Assembly (NCBI GenBank): GCA_023052935.1
Contig: CM041292.1
Location: 102,154,426 to 102,218,425 of the forward strand
DNA: 64,000 bases
Direction of reading: 5' to 3'
From: Piezodorus guildinii
Taxonomy: Eukaryota > Arthropoda > Insecta > Hemiptera > Pentatomidae
Shown: positions 10,801 through 20,060 of the stretch, in pieces
Layout of the letters: each line of letters opens with the position of its first letter
Numbering within the stretch: position 1 is the stretch's first letter
The notes under the pieces: generated by a model
Database searches by the model: none
The model's input: only the letters and a program-made list of their open reading frames with translations
Told to the model about the DNA's origin: nothing
Position numbers and translations under genes: made by a program

Positions 10801-12043
10801 ATCCACTGCGGAGATCCAAGGTAGAAAATAGTTTGCAACCCTCTAGTGTGTCCAGCGTGTCGTCAATCCTTGGGAGTGGGTAACTGTCCTTCTTCGTGGC
10901 GTTGTTCAAAAGACGGTAATCTACGCAGAATCTTGTCGTCCCATCTTTCTTTTTCACCAGTACGACAGGAGACATCCATGGGCTACTCGAGGGCTCGATA
11001 ACACCATCATTCGCCATATCCTTAATAATCTCCTCGGCATCCTTTCGTTTAGCTAGCGGCAGCCTCCTCGGGATCTGTCGGATGGGCTTTGTATCCCCGG
11101 TGTCAATTTTGTGCTGGACGATGTTCGTTCTACCCCGTGGTCCTGAGCTGATCTCGAAAATGTCCTGCCATCGGGTAATCAATCTCTTCACGATTTCGCT
11201 CTGTTCAGGCGAAAGTTCTCTGCATGATTCCTCCACGAATCCTTTTAATTCTTCGGGTAGTCCTCGTTGCTCGGTGGGGTTGCGTTGTAGCTGTCGGACT
11301 ACTGAGGTAGCGGCCGTACATTCTCCGACTGGTGTTCCTCTCTTTAGTGTCACCGGGAAGCTGTTCAGATTCATCAGTCGGATTGGGGTGGTATGTCCGA
11401 CCTTGATGAGAGACCTTGCAACCAGAACACCGCGTCCGACTTCCTGCTCCTCGTGCTTCCCAGGTTCAAGTAGAAGACATTGACCCTCCGGTAGTCGTCC
11501 ATTGATCGTCCCCTGCGTCAGAATTTGACTCCGTGCAGGTAAAGTGGTGTCTTCTAGTAGGAGTACTCGTGCATAGAGGTCCTTTCCCTGCCGAAGGATG
11601 ACCTCTTCGTCTCCCAGCGTCATCACACCTCTCGACATGTCCAGCTTGATCCCGTACTTGATCATCAAGTCCATGCCGAAGATGACTTCCTCGTCTATTT
11701 TCGCCACGAGAACGCGGTGCTCTAGACGTTGGCCCCCGATGAAGAAAGTGGCAACTGTCTCCCCGTAGACCTCGGCTGGCTGTCCTGTGGCTGTCCGTAA
11801 CGCCCAAGTGGTAGGTGATATCTTCTTAGCGTTAACTGCCTTCGGGTTCAGTATTGTCATGGTTGCGCCGGTATCCAGCAGAAAACTCCGCAGCTGCCCG
11901 TTCACCATTCCATCCACATAAAAACTATTTGTCTTGCTCCCTATTGTCGCGATTCTCACGGCGACCCTGGGGCCTTCGATGCTACGGGTTGACAGTTGCC
12001 CCTTCCCATCAACCCTCCTTAGTTTTCCTGTGGGTTTTCCGGC
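7835..12043 (-). CDS. pol: Gypsy Pol polyprotein (PR-RT-RNase H-IN) with C-terminal TARG1-like macro domain
   Basis: The frame is open from 12043 to the stop at 7835. Residues are numbered here from a GTG at 11959; there is no convincing initiator, so expression is probably by -1 frameshift from gag, with which the frame overlaps by 25 nt (12019-12043). Domains: retropepsin with DTGA at 29-32; reverse transcriptase about 290-500 with YLDD at 444-447; RNase H about 585-705 (D592, E634, D659, D702); integrase with HHCC (H832, H836, C862, C865) and DD35E (D894, D954, E990); GPY/F module about 1129-1160. The chain then continues about 200 residues beyond a usual integrase into a macro domain at about 1194-1335. 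All catalytic residues are present and there are no stops, so it may be active. The last five or six codons lie in the LTR. Confidence 0.95.
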   Translation of the reverse strand, partial: AGKPTGKLRRVDGKGQLSTRSIEGPRVAVRIATIGSKTNSFYVDGMVNGQLRSFLLDTGATMTILNPKAVNAKKISPTTWALRTATGQPAEVYGETVATFFIGGQRLEHRVLVAKIDEEVIFGMDLMIKYGIKLDMSRGVMTLGDEEVILRQGKDLYARVLLLEDTTLPARSQILTQGTINGRLPEGQCLLLEPGKHEEQEVGRGVLVARSLIKVGHTTPIRLMNLNSFPVTLKRGTPVGECTAATSVVRQLQRNPTEQRGLPEELKGFVEESCRELSPEQSEIVKRLITRWQDIFEISSGPRGRTNIVQHKIDTGDTKPIRQIPRRLPLAKRKDAEEIIKDMANDGVIEPSSSPWMSPVVLVKKKDGTTRFCVDYRLLNNATKKDSYPLPRIDDTLDTLEGCKLFSTLDLRSGYWQVGLAPEDKEKTAFSIGTGLWQFTVMPFGLCNAPATFERLMESVLRGLSWEICLVYLDDIIVLGKSFTHHLENLERVFERLRAANLKLNPKKCNLFRRQVNYLGHIVSDNGVAVDPEKITAITNWPAPRDKHQVRSFLGLCTYYRRYVKGFANIAKPLTRLTEEKRTFLWDRECQTSFEELKKKLSSAPILSYPRPEGKFILDTDASNTAIGSVLSQLQDGEEKVIGYFSKALSAPERNYCVTRKELLAVVKSIEHFHKYLYGRRFLLRTDHAALMWLLRFKSPEGQVARWIERLQEYDFESTHRSGTSHRNADALSRRPCDGECKHCSRQEEKQATVLRTTGVTDGWQDTQVAKEQDEDPDLKQIREWKLSGQRRPSWQDVAPMSKNIKTYWAQWDSILLDKGLLKRALENTEGDQRRLQLIVPKIKVPEVLRELHDGASGGHLGVHRTLEKVRERFYWANLKDDVLDWCRRCATCAASNGPIRKKKAPMKKYNVGAPFERIAVDIAGPFPVTDNGNRYILVAMDYFSKWVEAYALPNQEAATVADVLVKQLVSRFGVPMELHADQGRNFESAVFTRMCEALGIRKTRTTPLHPQSDGMVERMNRTMGRYLAKVVSDHQRDWDQYLHLFLLAYRSSVNETTGQTPANVVFGRELRLPCDLKFGFKPDEEVAGEDYVTNLRKRMNTIHEKVRTNIQGASDRMKERYDIKAEKGGFQPGDLVWLHDPRRRQGYSPKLQNSWDGPYEVIKRINDVIYRIRKQPKGKPKVVHFNRLAPYKGNHGPTEEQQVRNLTDKDLTPHPKAPDSRRVTQTVYRDIFSLPVDYALAHCVAEHLRDSRGIATVFRKKFAGIEELKRQGPRVGKTLHQEHEGRHLFYLVTKSSSEQKPTYDTLRRSLGDLRRKLLELRVTKLAIPKLGCGYDGLEWRIVRNIVEETFANSGVIIMVCTFNPWKDKTPTSEEDQHRSASAICALGQSTSKEGVVLRSRQ
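7855..7867 (-). other. Polypurine tract
   Basis: On the element strand AAGGAGGGGGTAG lies directly before the 3' LTR. It is the expected primer for plus-strand DNA synthesis. It overlaps the 3' end of the pol reading frame. The duplicated copy at 14002-14014 is identical. Confidence 0.85.
7955..8380 (-). other. Macro domain (TARG1/OARD1 type) at the C-terminus of Pol
   Basis: Residues 1194-1335 of Pol read like the single-domain ADP-ribose glycohydrolase TARG1/OARD1: a start YRDIFSLPVDYALAHCVAEH, then RGIATVFRKKF, GRHLFYLVTK, KPTYDTLRRSL and IPKLGCGYDGLEW. In TARG1 the lysine of the (I/V)TK motif forms the ADP-ribose adduct and the aspartate of GCG-x-D completes catalysis; both are present here (K1267, D1308). 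TARG1 is about 150 residues, matching this segment. The assignment rests on motif order recognised by eye. Function in the element (reader or eraser of ADP-ribose) is inference. A second copy lies at 14102-14527. Confidence 0.85.
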
Positions 12044-13352
12044 TTACTGGTAGGGCACTTGCTTCTGGGGTGTCCAAGTTGACCGCAGCTCCAACAGCGT
12101 ATCTCCTTTTTGCGGGTCCTGAGGGCTTCTAAAACCTTTGCTACTATGTCCTCGATGGTGGGGGCCGCGTTAGGCTCCGCTTCTGCCGCTCGAATTCGTG
12201 CATATCCACGGACTGACTGCCTGACAGCCTCGAATTCCAAGGCCTGCGACAATGCATCGCCCAAAGTTTTAGGGCGTGCGAGTTTCACTGCCTGTTGGGT
12301 TTCCGGGTCTCGAAGTCCATCCAGGAATTTGTCGATAGCCAAGCTCTCGTAGACGTCGTCGGTGACCGTTGGGTAGGCATTCCTCACTAGCCGGGCGATA
12401 TCTGCTTCAAATTCCTGCAGCGTCTCGTTGGTCTTCTGGACCCTGTTCTTTAACTGGGAACGGTACAGTTGGTCCATGTGGCGATGGCCGAAACGCATCT
12501 CCAGTCTTCTTATCAGCTCACCGTAGTTGCACCGCTCCGACATGGGCATCCCCTGTAGCACTCCTAAGGCGTCTCCACGCAAGGCTAGGCACAACGCTGA
12601 TGCTTGCGTCTCCTTTGACCACCCGTGGATCGAAGCCGCTGTCTCGAAGAGAGTCATGTAGTCCTCCCACGGTGTCTTCCCGTCGAACAATGGGATGGTG
12701 TTGTGCGTTGGTGGCATCCCAGCATTGGCGGAGGGAATGGTGTTGTGAGGGCTTCTCTCAGAGGGTTGGTCGGTGTCGATTGTCGTTGGGTTGTTCATAC
12801 GTTCTTCTAGAGCTTCTATTCTTACCCTAAGTTCATTTTCTACTGAATCGACTTTTTCTCCTAATCTAGATTCTACATCAGCTAACTTATTATCTACACT
12901 CTCCATTAACTTAGTTTCTAAATTGCCTAACTTAGCCTCCAATGTATTTTTAACAGCACTTAATTCATTACCTAACTTCTTTTCTACATTACCTAACTCA
13001 TTTTTAACAGTACTTAACTCATTACCTAACTCATTTTTAACAGTACTTAACTCATTACCTAACTCATTTTAACAGTACTTAACTCATTACCTAACTCATT
13101 TTTAACAGTACTTAACTCATTACCTAACTCATTTTTAACAGTGCCTAATTCAGTTTTAAAAGTTGCAGACAACTTACTGAAATCATTTTCAAACGTAATC
13201 TCGTCTGGATTTTCCCCTGAATCAACAAAAAATTGGCGCAAGCGTTGTTGCAGTACTGATTTCGTTCCGAAAGTATCCAGATCTCGTTCTTCTAACTCCC
13301 GTCTTAAGTCTGCAACTTTTAAATCATTCAGTCTAACACTCTGAGAAGTCAT
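12019..13352 (-). pseudogene. gag: Gypsy Gag with SAP motif, coiled coil and CCHC knuckle; one frameshift
   Basis: The first ATG of the element strand, at 13352, lies 63 nt after the primer site. The N-terminus carries a SAP-type helix-extended-loop-helix motif (LKVADLRRELEERDLDTFG, then LQQRLRQFF). A charged 11-residue repeat of coiled-coil type (NELSTVKNELG-like) follows, then a capsid-like region (FDGKTPWEDYMTLFE, LQEFEADIARLVRNAYP) and a CCHC knuckle CWSCGQLGHPRSKC before the stop at 12019. One T is missing in the third of five 33-bp repeats (four T at 13067-13070 where sister units have five), so the frame breaks there: the N-terminal part runs out at 13059, and the downstream frame stays open through a possible start at 12942. 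The lesion could also be an assembly error in a repeat. Confidence 0.85.
13001..13136 (-). repeat. 33-bp in-frame tandem repeat inside gag
   Basis: TTTTTAACAG units start at 13001, 13034, 13067, 13099 and 13132. Spacing is 33 bp except for one 32-bp step caused by the missing T. Diverged units continue toward 12950. Each unit encodes 11 residues of predicted coiled coil. Confidence 0.9.
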
Positions 13353-13415
13353 TTTCCACACAGTAGCCCAATAATTACAAAAACAAGAAAACCAAAATTA
13401 TAACCATTTACAATG

Positions 13416-13433
13416 ATCCCACTTCTGACACCA
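13416..13433 (-). other. Primer binding site, tRNA-Leu
   Basis: On the + strand ATCCCACTTCTGACACCA matches the 3' end of a eukaryotic tRNA-Leu including CCA. The element strand (TGGTGTCAGAAGTGGGAT) is therefore its complement over 18 nt. It sits 3 nt from the LTR edge at 13437, as expected for minus-strand priming. Confidence 0.85.
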
Positions 13434-13436
13434 AAT

Positions 13437-14001
13437 TGTTACGGGCTACGGGGTGTGAGAAATGAACTACTCCAGTTTACAAATTACAAATATTTATTAA
13501 ATACAGAAAACACAAATACAAAGGGATTACTAACCACTATATTAACAATAATAATGGAATCACTAGCTTAACTACTAAACAGTATACATATAAAATGAGG
13601 TATTCCTAACAAATAAACTACTTACGTAAATTCATACAATCTGTTAGACTTATTCTAGAACTTACAACTATAAAACATATATATAAACTACAGTCTTCTA
13701 ATTTCCCACCGACCGGTTATCACAATATTGACACACAGTTTCACTATACTGTCACACTGTCACGAACTGTTCACTGTCACTGTTCACTGACACATCACTG
13801 ATACTTGTTGAGCCGGATTAAGACTGACTCACCCAGGCTCAGGGGCCCGCTATTTGTACCACCGCCGAATCTTCTAGACCCGGGTGCAGGTAAGGCGGTG
13901 GGCCTTTCCAGGCACTTCGAGGACTGTCCAGGTCCAGAAGTCTCTAGCCTCATCTAGGCCCCTCCAGGCGTGGTCCACCCGTCATTGTCTTGACCGTAGC
14001 A
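13437..14001 (-). repeat. Middle LTR, serves as 5' LTR of the complete unit
   Basis: Same sequence as 7290-7854 by reading. In the leftward unit it is the 5' LTR (U3-R-U5, then the primer site). To its right it abuts a polypurine tract and pol end, so it is also the 3' LTR of the truncated outer unit. This shared LTR is the hallmark of a tandem retrotransposon. Confidence 0.93.
13678..13687 (-). promoter_or_regulatory. TATA-like element in the functional 5' LTR
   Basis: TTTATATATA on the element strand, inside the LTR that precedes the primer site. It is the likely core promoter for the genomic RNA, but no start site can be read from sequence alone. Confidence 0.4.
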
Positions 14002-15226
14002 CTACCCCCTCCTTAGACGTGCTCTGCCCCAGAGCACAGATTGCAGAAGCTGAGCGATGCTGATCTTCCTCCGATGTAGGTGTTTTGTCTTTCCAGGGGT
14101 TGAACGTGCATACCATTATGATGACTCCAGAGTTGGCGAACGTCTCTTCTACAATGTTCCTGACAATCCTCCACTCCAGGCCATCGTATCCACAACCCAA
14201 CTTCGGGATGGCGAGCTTGGTGACACGCAGTTCCAGAAGCTTTCTCCGCAGGTCGCCAAGACTCCGGCGCAGTGTGTCGTATGTCGGCTTCTGCTCTGAT
14301 GAACTCTTGGTAACCAAGTAAAACAGGTGCCGGCCTTCATGCTCTTGATGGAGAGTCTTCCCAACTCTTGGTCCCTGGCGTTTCAGCTCTTCAATTCCAG
14401 CGAACTTCTTCCTGAAGACCGTCGCAATCCCCCGGGAATCCCTCAGATGTTCGGCGACACAATGTGCTAGAGCATAGTCTACCGGTAACGAGAATATGTC
14501 TCTGTAAACCGTCTGCGTTACCCTACGGGAGTCTGGCGCCTTAGGATGGGGAGTTAGGTCCTTGTCGGTGAGGTTCCTCACTTGCTGTTCCTCTGTAGGG
14601 CCATGGTTTCCCTTGTATGGAGCCAATCGGTTGAAATGGACTACCTTGGGTTTTCCTTTGGGCTGCTTCCTGATCCTATAGATGACATCATTGATCCTCT
14701 TGATGACCTCATACGGTCCGTCCCAGGAGTTTTGAAGTTTCGGTGAGTAGCCTTGCCTTCTTCGAGGATCGTGTAGCCAGACCAAGTCTCCAGGTTGGAA
14801 GCCACCTTTCTCTGCCTTGATGTCGTAACGCTCCTTCATTCTGTCACTTGCTCCCTGGATGTTTGTGCGAACCTTCTCGTGAATAGTGTTCATTCGCTTC
14901 CGTAGGTTCGTGACGTAGTCTTCTCCGGCGACCTCCTCATCAGGCTTGAAACCGAATTTCAGATCGCAAGGCAAGCGTAGTTCTCTACCGAACACGACAT
15001 TGGCGGGGGTCTGCCCTGTCGTTTCATTGACTGAACTACGATAGGCTAGCAGGAACAGATGAAGATATTGGTCCCACTTGTTGAGCCGGATTAAGACTGA
15101 CTCACCCAGGCTCAGGGGCCCGCTATTTGTACCACCGCCGAATCTTCTAGACCCGGGCGCAGGTAAGGCGGTGGGCCTTTCCAGGCACTTCGAGGACTGT
15201 CCAGGTCCAGAAGTCTCTAGCCTCAT
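13982..15226 (-). pseudogene. Chimeric ORF: LTR-encoded leader fused to integrase C-terminus and macro domain
   Basis: An ATG at 15226 in the partial LTR opens a 414-residue frame. About 50 residues come from LTR sequence; it then joins Pol exactly at WDQYLHLF (Pol residue 1011) and runs through the GPY/F module and the whole macro domain (14102-14527) to the stop at 13982. The join at 15076/15077 has 1-bp microhomology. The integrase catalytic triad is absent. The outer LTR lacks the TATA-like part, so expression is doubtful. The macro domain copy is identical in translation to that at 7955-8380. Confidence 0.8.
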
Positions 15227-15274
15227 CTAGGCCCCTCCAGGCGTGGTCCACCCGTCATTGTCTTGACCGTAGCA
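15077..15274 (-). repeat. Partial LTR (198 bp), outer edge of array
   Basis: Corresponds to 7657-7854. One difference is visible, CCCGGGCGCAGG here against CCCGGGTGCAGG in both full LTRs. It keeps the TG-end of the LTR and is followed by the ATAT duplication. Confidence 0.93.
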
Positions 15275-15639
15275 ATATTGATGCACCCCGAACATGTAAT
15301 CACTTCTTGAATTAGTAGTAGGGCTTTTTCATCGCTTATATTCGAAAGATTAATAAAGTACGGAGAATCATAGTATAATGTGGCATTAGTGCCTAATCTA
15401 AAAAAACGGAGTAATGCTTTTGGAAAAAACACACGAATGACTTTTTTTTCATTCCATATCAAGTTCTTGAAACTTGAAACCTTAAATTTTGAGGTAGGAT
15501 CATTTCTTTATTTTTTCGTTTACAATCGACAAAAGCACCTATCTCTAATTAAACAGTGCTGCAACAGAGGGCAAATGCTGCAACATTATGTAATGAAATT
15601 AAAATTAAGGCTTCAAACTACTTCCCTCCAACACAAATC

Positions 15640-15895
15640 GGTCTATTTAACTCGACATCACTTGTCTCTTCAGGAAAAGTCCTTTGTCTTGGAATCCTTC
15701 TAGAAACAATAATAACAATGGACCCACATACTAGACTTAAAAGACAAGAGTTAATTCGGATATGTGAAGTTATACAGCCTACAGAACAGAACCTCTTTTG
15801 TATTTTAACTGAAAAAAAAAAAACTATTAATCTAAAACTCCATTCTACAACTTATTTATTCCAACGGACTAGATTTTTAAGTGACTCTTAAACAT
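15640..15895 (+). pseudogene. Jockey-like ORF2 fragment
   Basis: The frame containing 15650-15780 reads LVSSGKVLCLGILLE, then MDPHTRLKRQE. This parallels LVPVEQIRYLGLHLDK and WNPHTRLKRQE of the intact Jockey element (minus strand near 38210-38280). It is heavily diverged and ends in stops. No target duplication was seen. Confidence 0.55.
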
Positions 15896-16334
15896 TCGAA
15901 AATCAAAAATATTTAATTACTGTTAAAAGTCCTTCCAACAGGGGGATCAATTAGTGTTCCCTCTTATAGGAACCCTTAAATTAGGGATATGGGCTTTTGT
16001 CGAATATAAACGAACTAGTAAAATAAAAAAATTACAATTCAGGAAGTAATAGGGACTGCCGATAGAAATGAAAATTTATTTTAGATTTCACGATTTTAGC
16101 GTAACATCACAGACACTAGTCGAAATTGCGCAACCAACATTTACGTATACTGGCGGCGGCAAAGACCAACACAAGGAAGGAGCTGCGTTTTAAAGAACAG
16201 GTTTAATATGGGTTATTTCCTAATTGCTCAATCAGGCAGAATTGTTTGCACTATTACATAAAAAATTCACATAATATGCCTGTATTTAGACGAATTGTTA
16301 AACAACATTAATGAAATTAAGGACCACGAATATA
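15896..16334. other. No recognisable feature
   Basis: AT-rich sequence without coding signal or repeats that I can match elsewhere in the window. Confidence 0.4.
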
Positions 16335-17525
16335 GAATAGAATAGAAGAAGATTTTTTATTCTCAGACTGGGTCCCTTAGGAATAATATGATATGTTGTA
16401 GAAATAGAAAATAGAAATAGAAAAAAAAAATTATTCTGGGACATTGTACCTTAAGATTAACATGAAATTTACAAGTAAAGGTAGCACATCTCGCCGTACA
16501 TAATTATGTACATAGGTAAAAGAGGTAGAAAAAGAAATTTATATAAATGTATGTACATACACACCTCTATGTACCAAAGATAATAAAAAGCATAAAAGAA
16601 CTATGCTATACTATACTATGAAAGTAAGAAACAACTAATTTTGAACACTCTAACCAAAAATAATAATAATATATAAATGTATGTATGTACTGGAGCGATG
16701 AAAAAACTTCAGGGTACTTATAGATCTACGGGAAATTTGGGCTATATGAGGTTTCCAAGATAGGGTTTGGTCTATATTAATTCCTAGATTTTTGACAGAG
16801 GAGCTGAATGAAATGGGGTGATCGTTTAGGAGAAAGGTTGGGAAGGTGGAATTGGACCTGATAAGAGGAATGCAGCCAATCAAAATAGCCTGAGTTTCGT
16901 AGCGTTTAAGCTAAGATTATTCAGGTTTGCCCAGGCAATGATCTTATCTAGGTCTACCTGAATAGCAGCAAATGCCTTTGAAAACTCAGAAGGAGGGAAG
17001 GATAAGTAAATTTGGAAATCATCAGCATAAAGATGGTGGGAGCAGTGAACTATTGAGTTAGGAAGATCATTGATATAACAGTTAAAAATGATAGAAGAGA
17101 TACCTGAGCCCTGGGCCACACCTGCCGTAAGTGCTAGGAAGGATGATAAGGGATGGTTAGGAATGTAAACGGCTTGAGTTCGATCGGAAAGGAAGGATTG
17201 AAACCAGCGGATTACGCTGTTGGAAAAGGACATTGCTTTAAGTTGAGAGAAAAGGATAGAATGGTCCAAGGAGTCGAAAGCTTTAGATAAATCAAGGAGT
17301 ATTAAAACAGTTAGTTTACTTTCGTACATGGCAGTATGTATGTCATTAGAGATTTTGGCGAGGGCGGATTGAGTAGAGAAACCTGAACGGAAACCAGATT
17401 GGAGAGGATCGAGTAGTTTGGATTTTTCAAGGAATTCGGATATTTGAGCCTGGATTATTCTTTCGAGAGGTTTCGAAAGGTTTGAGAGGATGGAAATTGG
17501 TCGATAGTCGATAATGTTTATTTCC
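16335..17525 (-). pseudogene. Jockey/CR1-like LINE reverse transcriptase, 5'-truncated, frameshifted
   Basis: On the minus strand from about 17520 the translation gives RPISILSNLSKPLERI and LQSGFRSGFSTQSALA. Then 17329-16880 gives LILLDLSKAFDSLDH (RT motif A), LTAGVAQGSGISSIIF (motif B) and HLYADDFQIYLS (catalytic YADD). The frame changes near 16880 and continues 16883-16650 with VKNLGINIDQTLSWKPHI. Downstream, two tail-like ends occur: one at about 16380-16440 (CCAGAATAA then an A/T tail) and one at 16335-16380 with (TTCTA)n. The latter resembles the short fragment at 62925-62975. The endonuclease is missing. Confidence 0.8.
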
Positions 17526-19479
17526 GATGTGGTTGTAGCTGTCGATGGAAATACAAAGCTAGCTGCACTTAGCTACGCAATGGTACTTTTACCACTCCAT
17601 AGTAGATATCATAATGTAACAACCACGAAAAAAACACTGCTTATTGTAGGTAAAAGATATTTTAGTTAAAGAATATGAAGAAGGTTGAGTGTTATCTTGG
17701 TGGTACTGAACAGTGCTGCGACATTGACCCTGATAAATTTGACATATATACCAGACAAACAGTGGAATAAGCTATATCCATGTACCAATGCTAAATAATA
17801 ACTGATACTCTTATTAATTGTATGCACTTTGTAAATTAGTATTAAATTAATGATAAATAAATCTCTAAACAAATTAAAGTGTAAAACAGAGGGCTCATTC
17901 AGAGTGGTTATTATTTGCCTCCAGTAAAAATACTGAAAATTATTCCACAATGCTATATTATTTACAAATAATTATACAAACGTTATTAAAATTTATATAT
18001 AAGGATTAATATTTATATATAAGCTATAGCTGTTTTGGAAATTAACTGATGTTTATAGCAATAAATTAATCAAAGTGCTTAATAAAGACGAACCAGTAAC
18101 ATTGTCAGCTATATTTTATATTCAAGGAAAATGGCCATTACTAAGTTCGAAACGCTCTCCACTATTTCTTAATTGATTCAAATGATCCTTTTTGTGTTTT
18201 GGTAAGAATTTTATAACATTCTATAATAAATTAACACATCACTGAGATGTTTTATTCGTTATTCGGGTTCTACGTATCTTGAAATGAAAAAGCTCAAATG
18301 ATTGGGGGGGGGGAGATTTTTTTTTTTCGATTACATTGGTTCATTATTGAAAATAATGAACCAAAATAAATAGCTAAAATATAAATGTTTCTTTATATTT
18401 AAGTCATAAATAAAAAAATAGTCTCATCTTTTGAATAAAAACGTTGTTGATAAGTGAGAGGTAAAGGATTTACATTGGGTATTTAAAAAAAAAAAAATCT
18501 AAAGCATTAAGCAGAATCAACAAAACTTAATTGACTGAGTGGAAATCAAAATATGCTTACTAGTCGAGTCAGTAAGGTAGATAAGGATCAAACAACGGAC
18601 GAAAATCTGTGCTGAGCTGACGATATCCCCCTAGGGCTGTATTTATCCAATGTGAAGATAAGAGGAGAGCGTACGGCTCATATTCCCTATTTGGAATTCT
18701 CATTCGGGTTCGATAAGGGAAATTATCCTGGAACAGTGGGTATCGAATAACCATTACTATGATTTACAGTAACTGTGCAAATATTAATTTAATGAAAAAC
18801 ATAACTCAAAGAATATTGTGTTACGGGATGATGACCGAGGAATATCAACTAAATAATAATATCACGGAGTGAAAATTAATTTAATCTTTTACAAAATGTC
18901 AGGAAAATTTCAATATCAGCAATAAAGCTGGAAGAAAGGGTCTGTTGAAAAAAATTGCGTAATTCTAGCACGTTCCTAATATAAACTACATCATAAAGCA
19001 GGGGTAGAGGGTACAAGCAGTTAGTGACAGCTGCTCTTGAATTAATAACGGTTTTACTTATACCCTAAATTAAAACAAGCAAAAAAGAAATAAAACTCAG
19101 TTCGTAAAATCTGTTATAGGAATTAAAACTTTCAAGATAATCTGGTATAAGGAGCGAACACTGTCTTGGCAAAATAAATATGCTCTCCTCATTGAACGGT
19201 TTTCTTTAAAAATAGAGTAAGTTAATTTCCGACATAAAGTTAATTAGTGATGATATCGCTTGCGATACACTGTGAGCCTTTTAATCTACAAATTGATCGA
19301 GAAAACTAAAAAAAAAAAATAATGCAATTTTTTTGTATTTGGACTTAAGAACATAATAACGATTTTAATTAAACACTCTATATTGATATAAAATTCAAAT
19401 TTTACATCAATATAGCCTAATATCAATATAGCCGCCCTTAAGAGCCTTCAAAATATTTGCATTGATAACCCACTAATTA
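17526..19479. other. AT-rich stretch without genes
   Basis: No gene-like frame. 18055-18140 matches the diverged repeat at about 5535-5625 (AAAGACGAACCAG). Short homopolymers (a G tract near 18305, A and T tracts) are present. Confidence 0.45.
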
Positions 19480-20060
19480 TTAAGATCAGAAAATATGTGG
19501 GAGATTTAAAAATACTGAAAAAAAAACTTGTGTTCTTGTGGATTCCATCCCACGTAGGCATTGATGGCAATGAGGAAGCGGATCGGGCTGCGAAATAAGC
19601 TGCATTATCAATGTCAAATTGTCCATCCAACTTACATCAAGGAAGACGTAAAAAAAATTACCTTAAGGTCAAAATATATCAGGCATGGAACAGATGTGGT
19701 CGGAACTTGGCAACACCAATAAATTAAGAAATATCAAGCAATCGCCTGATCCATGGAATACATCATTGCGAAGTAATCGCCGCGAGGAAACTGCTTTGGC
19801 ATAGCAGACTCACACATCTCCATCTCATCCTCAGGCAGCCCGTACCAAGTTTGTGACTTGTGTAGAGTGCCTCTCTCAATAAAACACATAATTGAGAACT
19901 GCCCCAAATTCCATGTACAAATGGATAAACTTAACCTAGCTAGATCGTTGAGTGAGAGCTTAAAGGACTCTAGTGAAACAGTTAGTTCACTGATTAGGTT
20001 CGTCAAAGAATGTTCTCTGCTCCCGGAACTATAAGAAAAAAAATATAAAGAAAGAAAGAA
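19480..20060 (+). pseudogene. LINE RNase H and C-terminal region remnant
   Basis: The + strand reads VFLWIPSHVGIDGNEEADRAAK at about 19512-19577, the final conserved block of RNase H in R1/I/Jockey-type LINE ORF2 (the HVG-x-x-GNE-x-AD motif). About 200 nt later comes a degraded ARKLLWHSRLTHLHLI segment, typical of the following cysteine/histidine-rich end. Stops and frame changes are frequent, so it is dead. An A-rich stretch (20035-20260) follows. Confidence 0.75.

Larger units (their letters stand above)
7290..15274 (-). mobile_element. Ty3/gypsy LTR retrotransposon, tandem composite (LTR-internal-LTR-truncated internal-partial LTR)
   Basis: The order along + is: LTR 7290-7854, internal 7855-13436, LTR 13437-14001, a second copy of internal sequence 14002-15076 (equals 7855-8929), and partial LTR 15077-15274 (equals 7657-7854). 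The element reads leftward: tRNA-Leu primer site, gag, pol, polypurine tract. LTRs start TG and end CA. The outermost flanks carry ATAT at 7286-7289 and 15275-15278, so one target duplication brackets the whole array. The two full LTRs look identical by eye, implying recent insertion. The layout fits unequal exchange between two copies at one site, followed by a deletion in the outer unit. Confidence 0.93.

Noticed and set aside
7866..12132. Numerous shorter frames on both strands within the gypsy pol region
   Set aside because: They overlap the long Pol frame with its full catalytic motif set, and are shadow frames.
12110..13344. Plus-strand frames of 60-150 codons opposite gag
   Set aside because: They mirror the repetitive and codon-biased gag sequence on the minus strand and show no motif.
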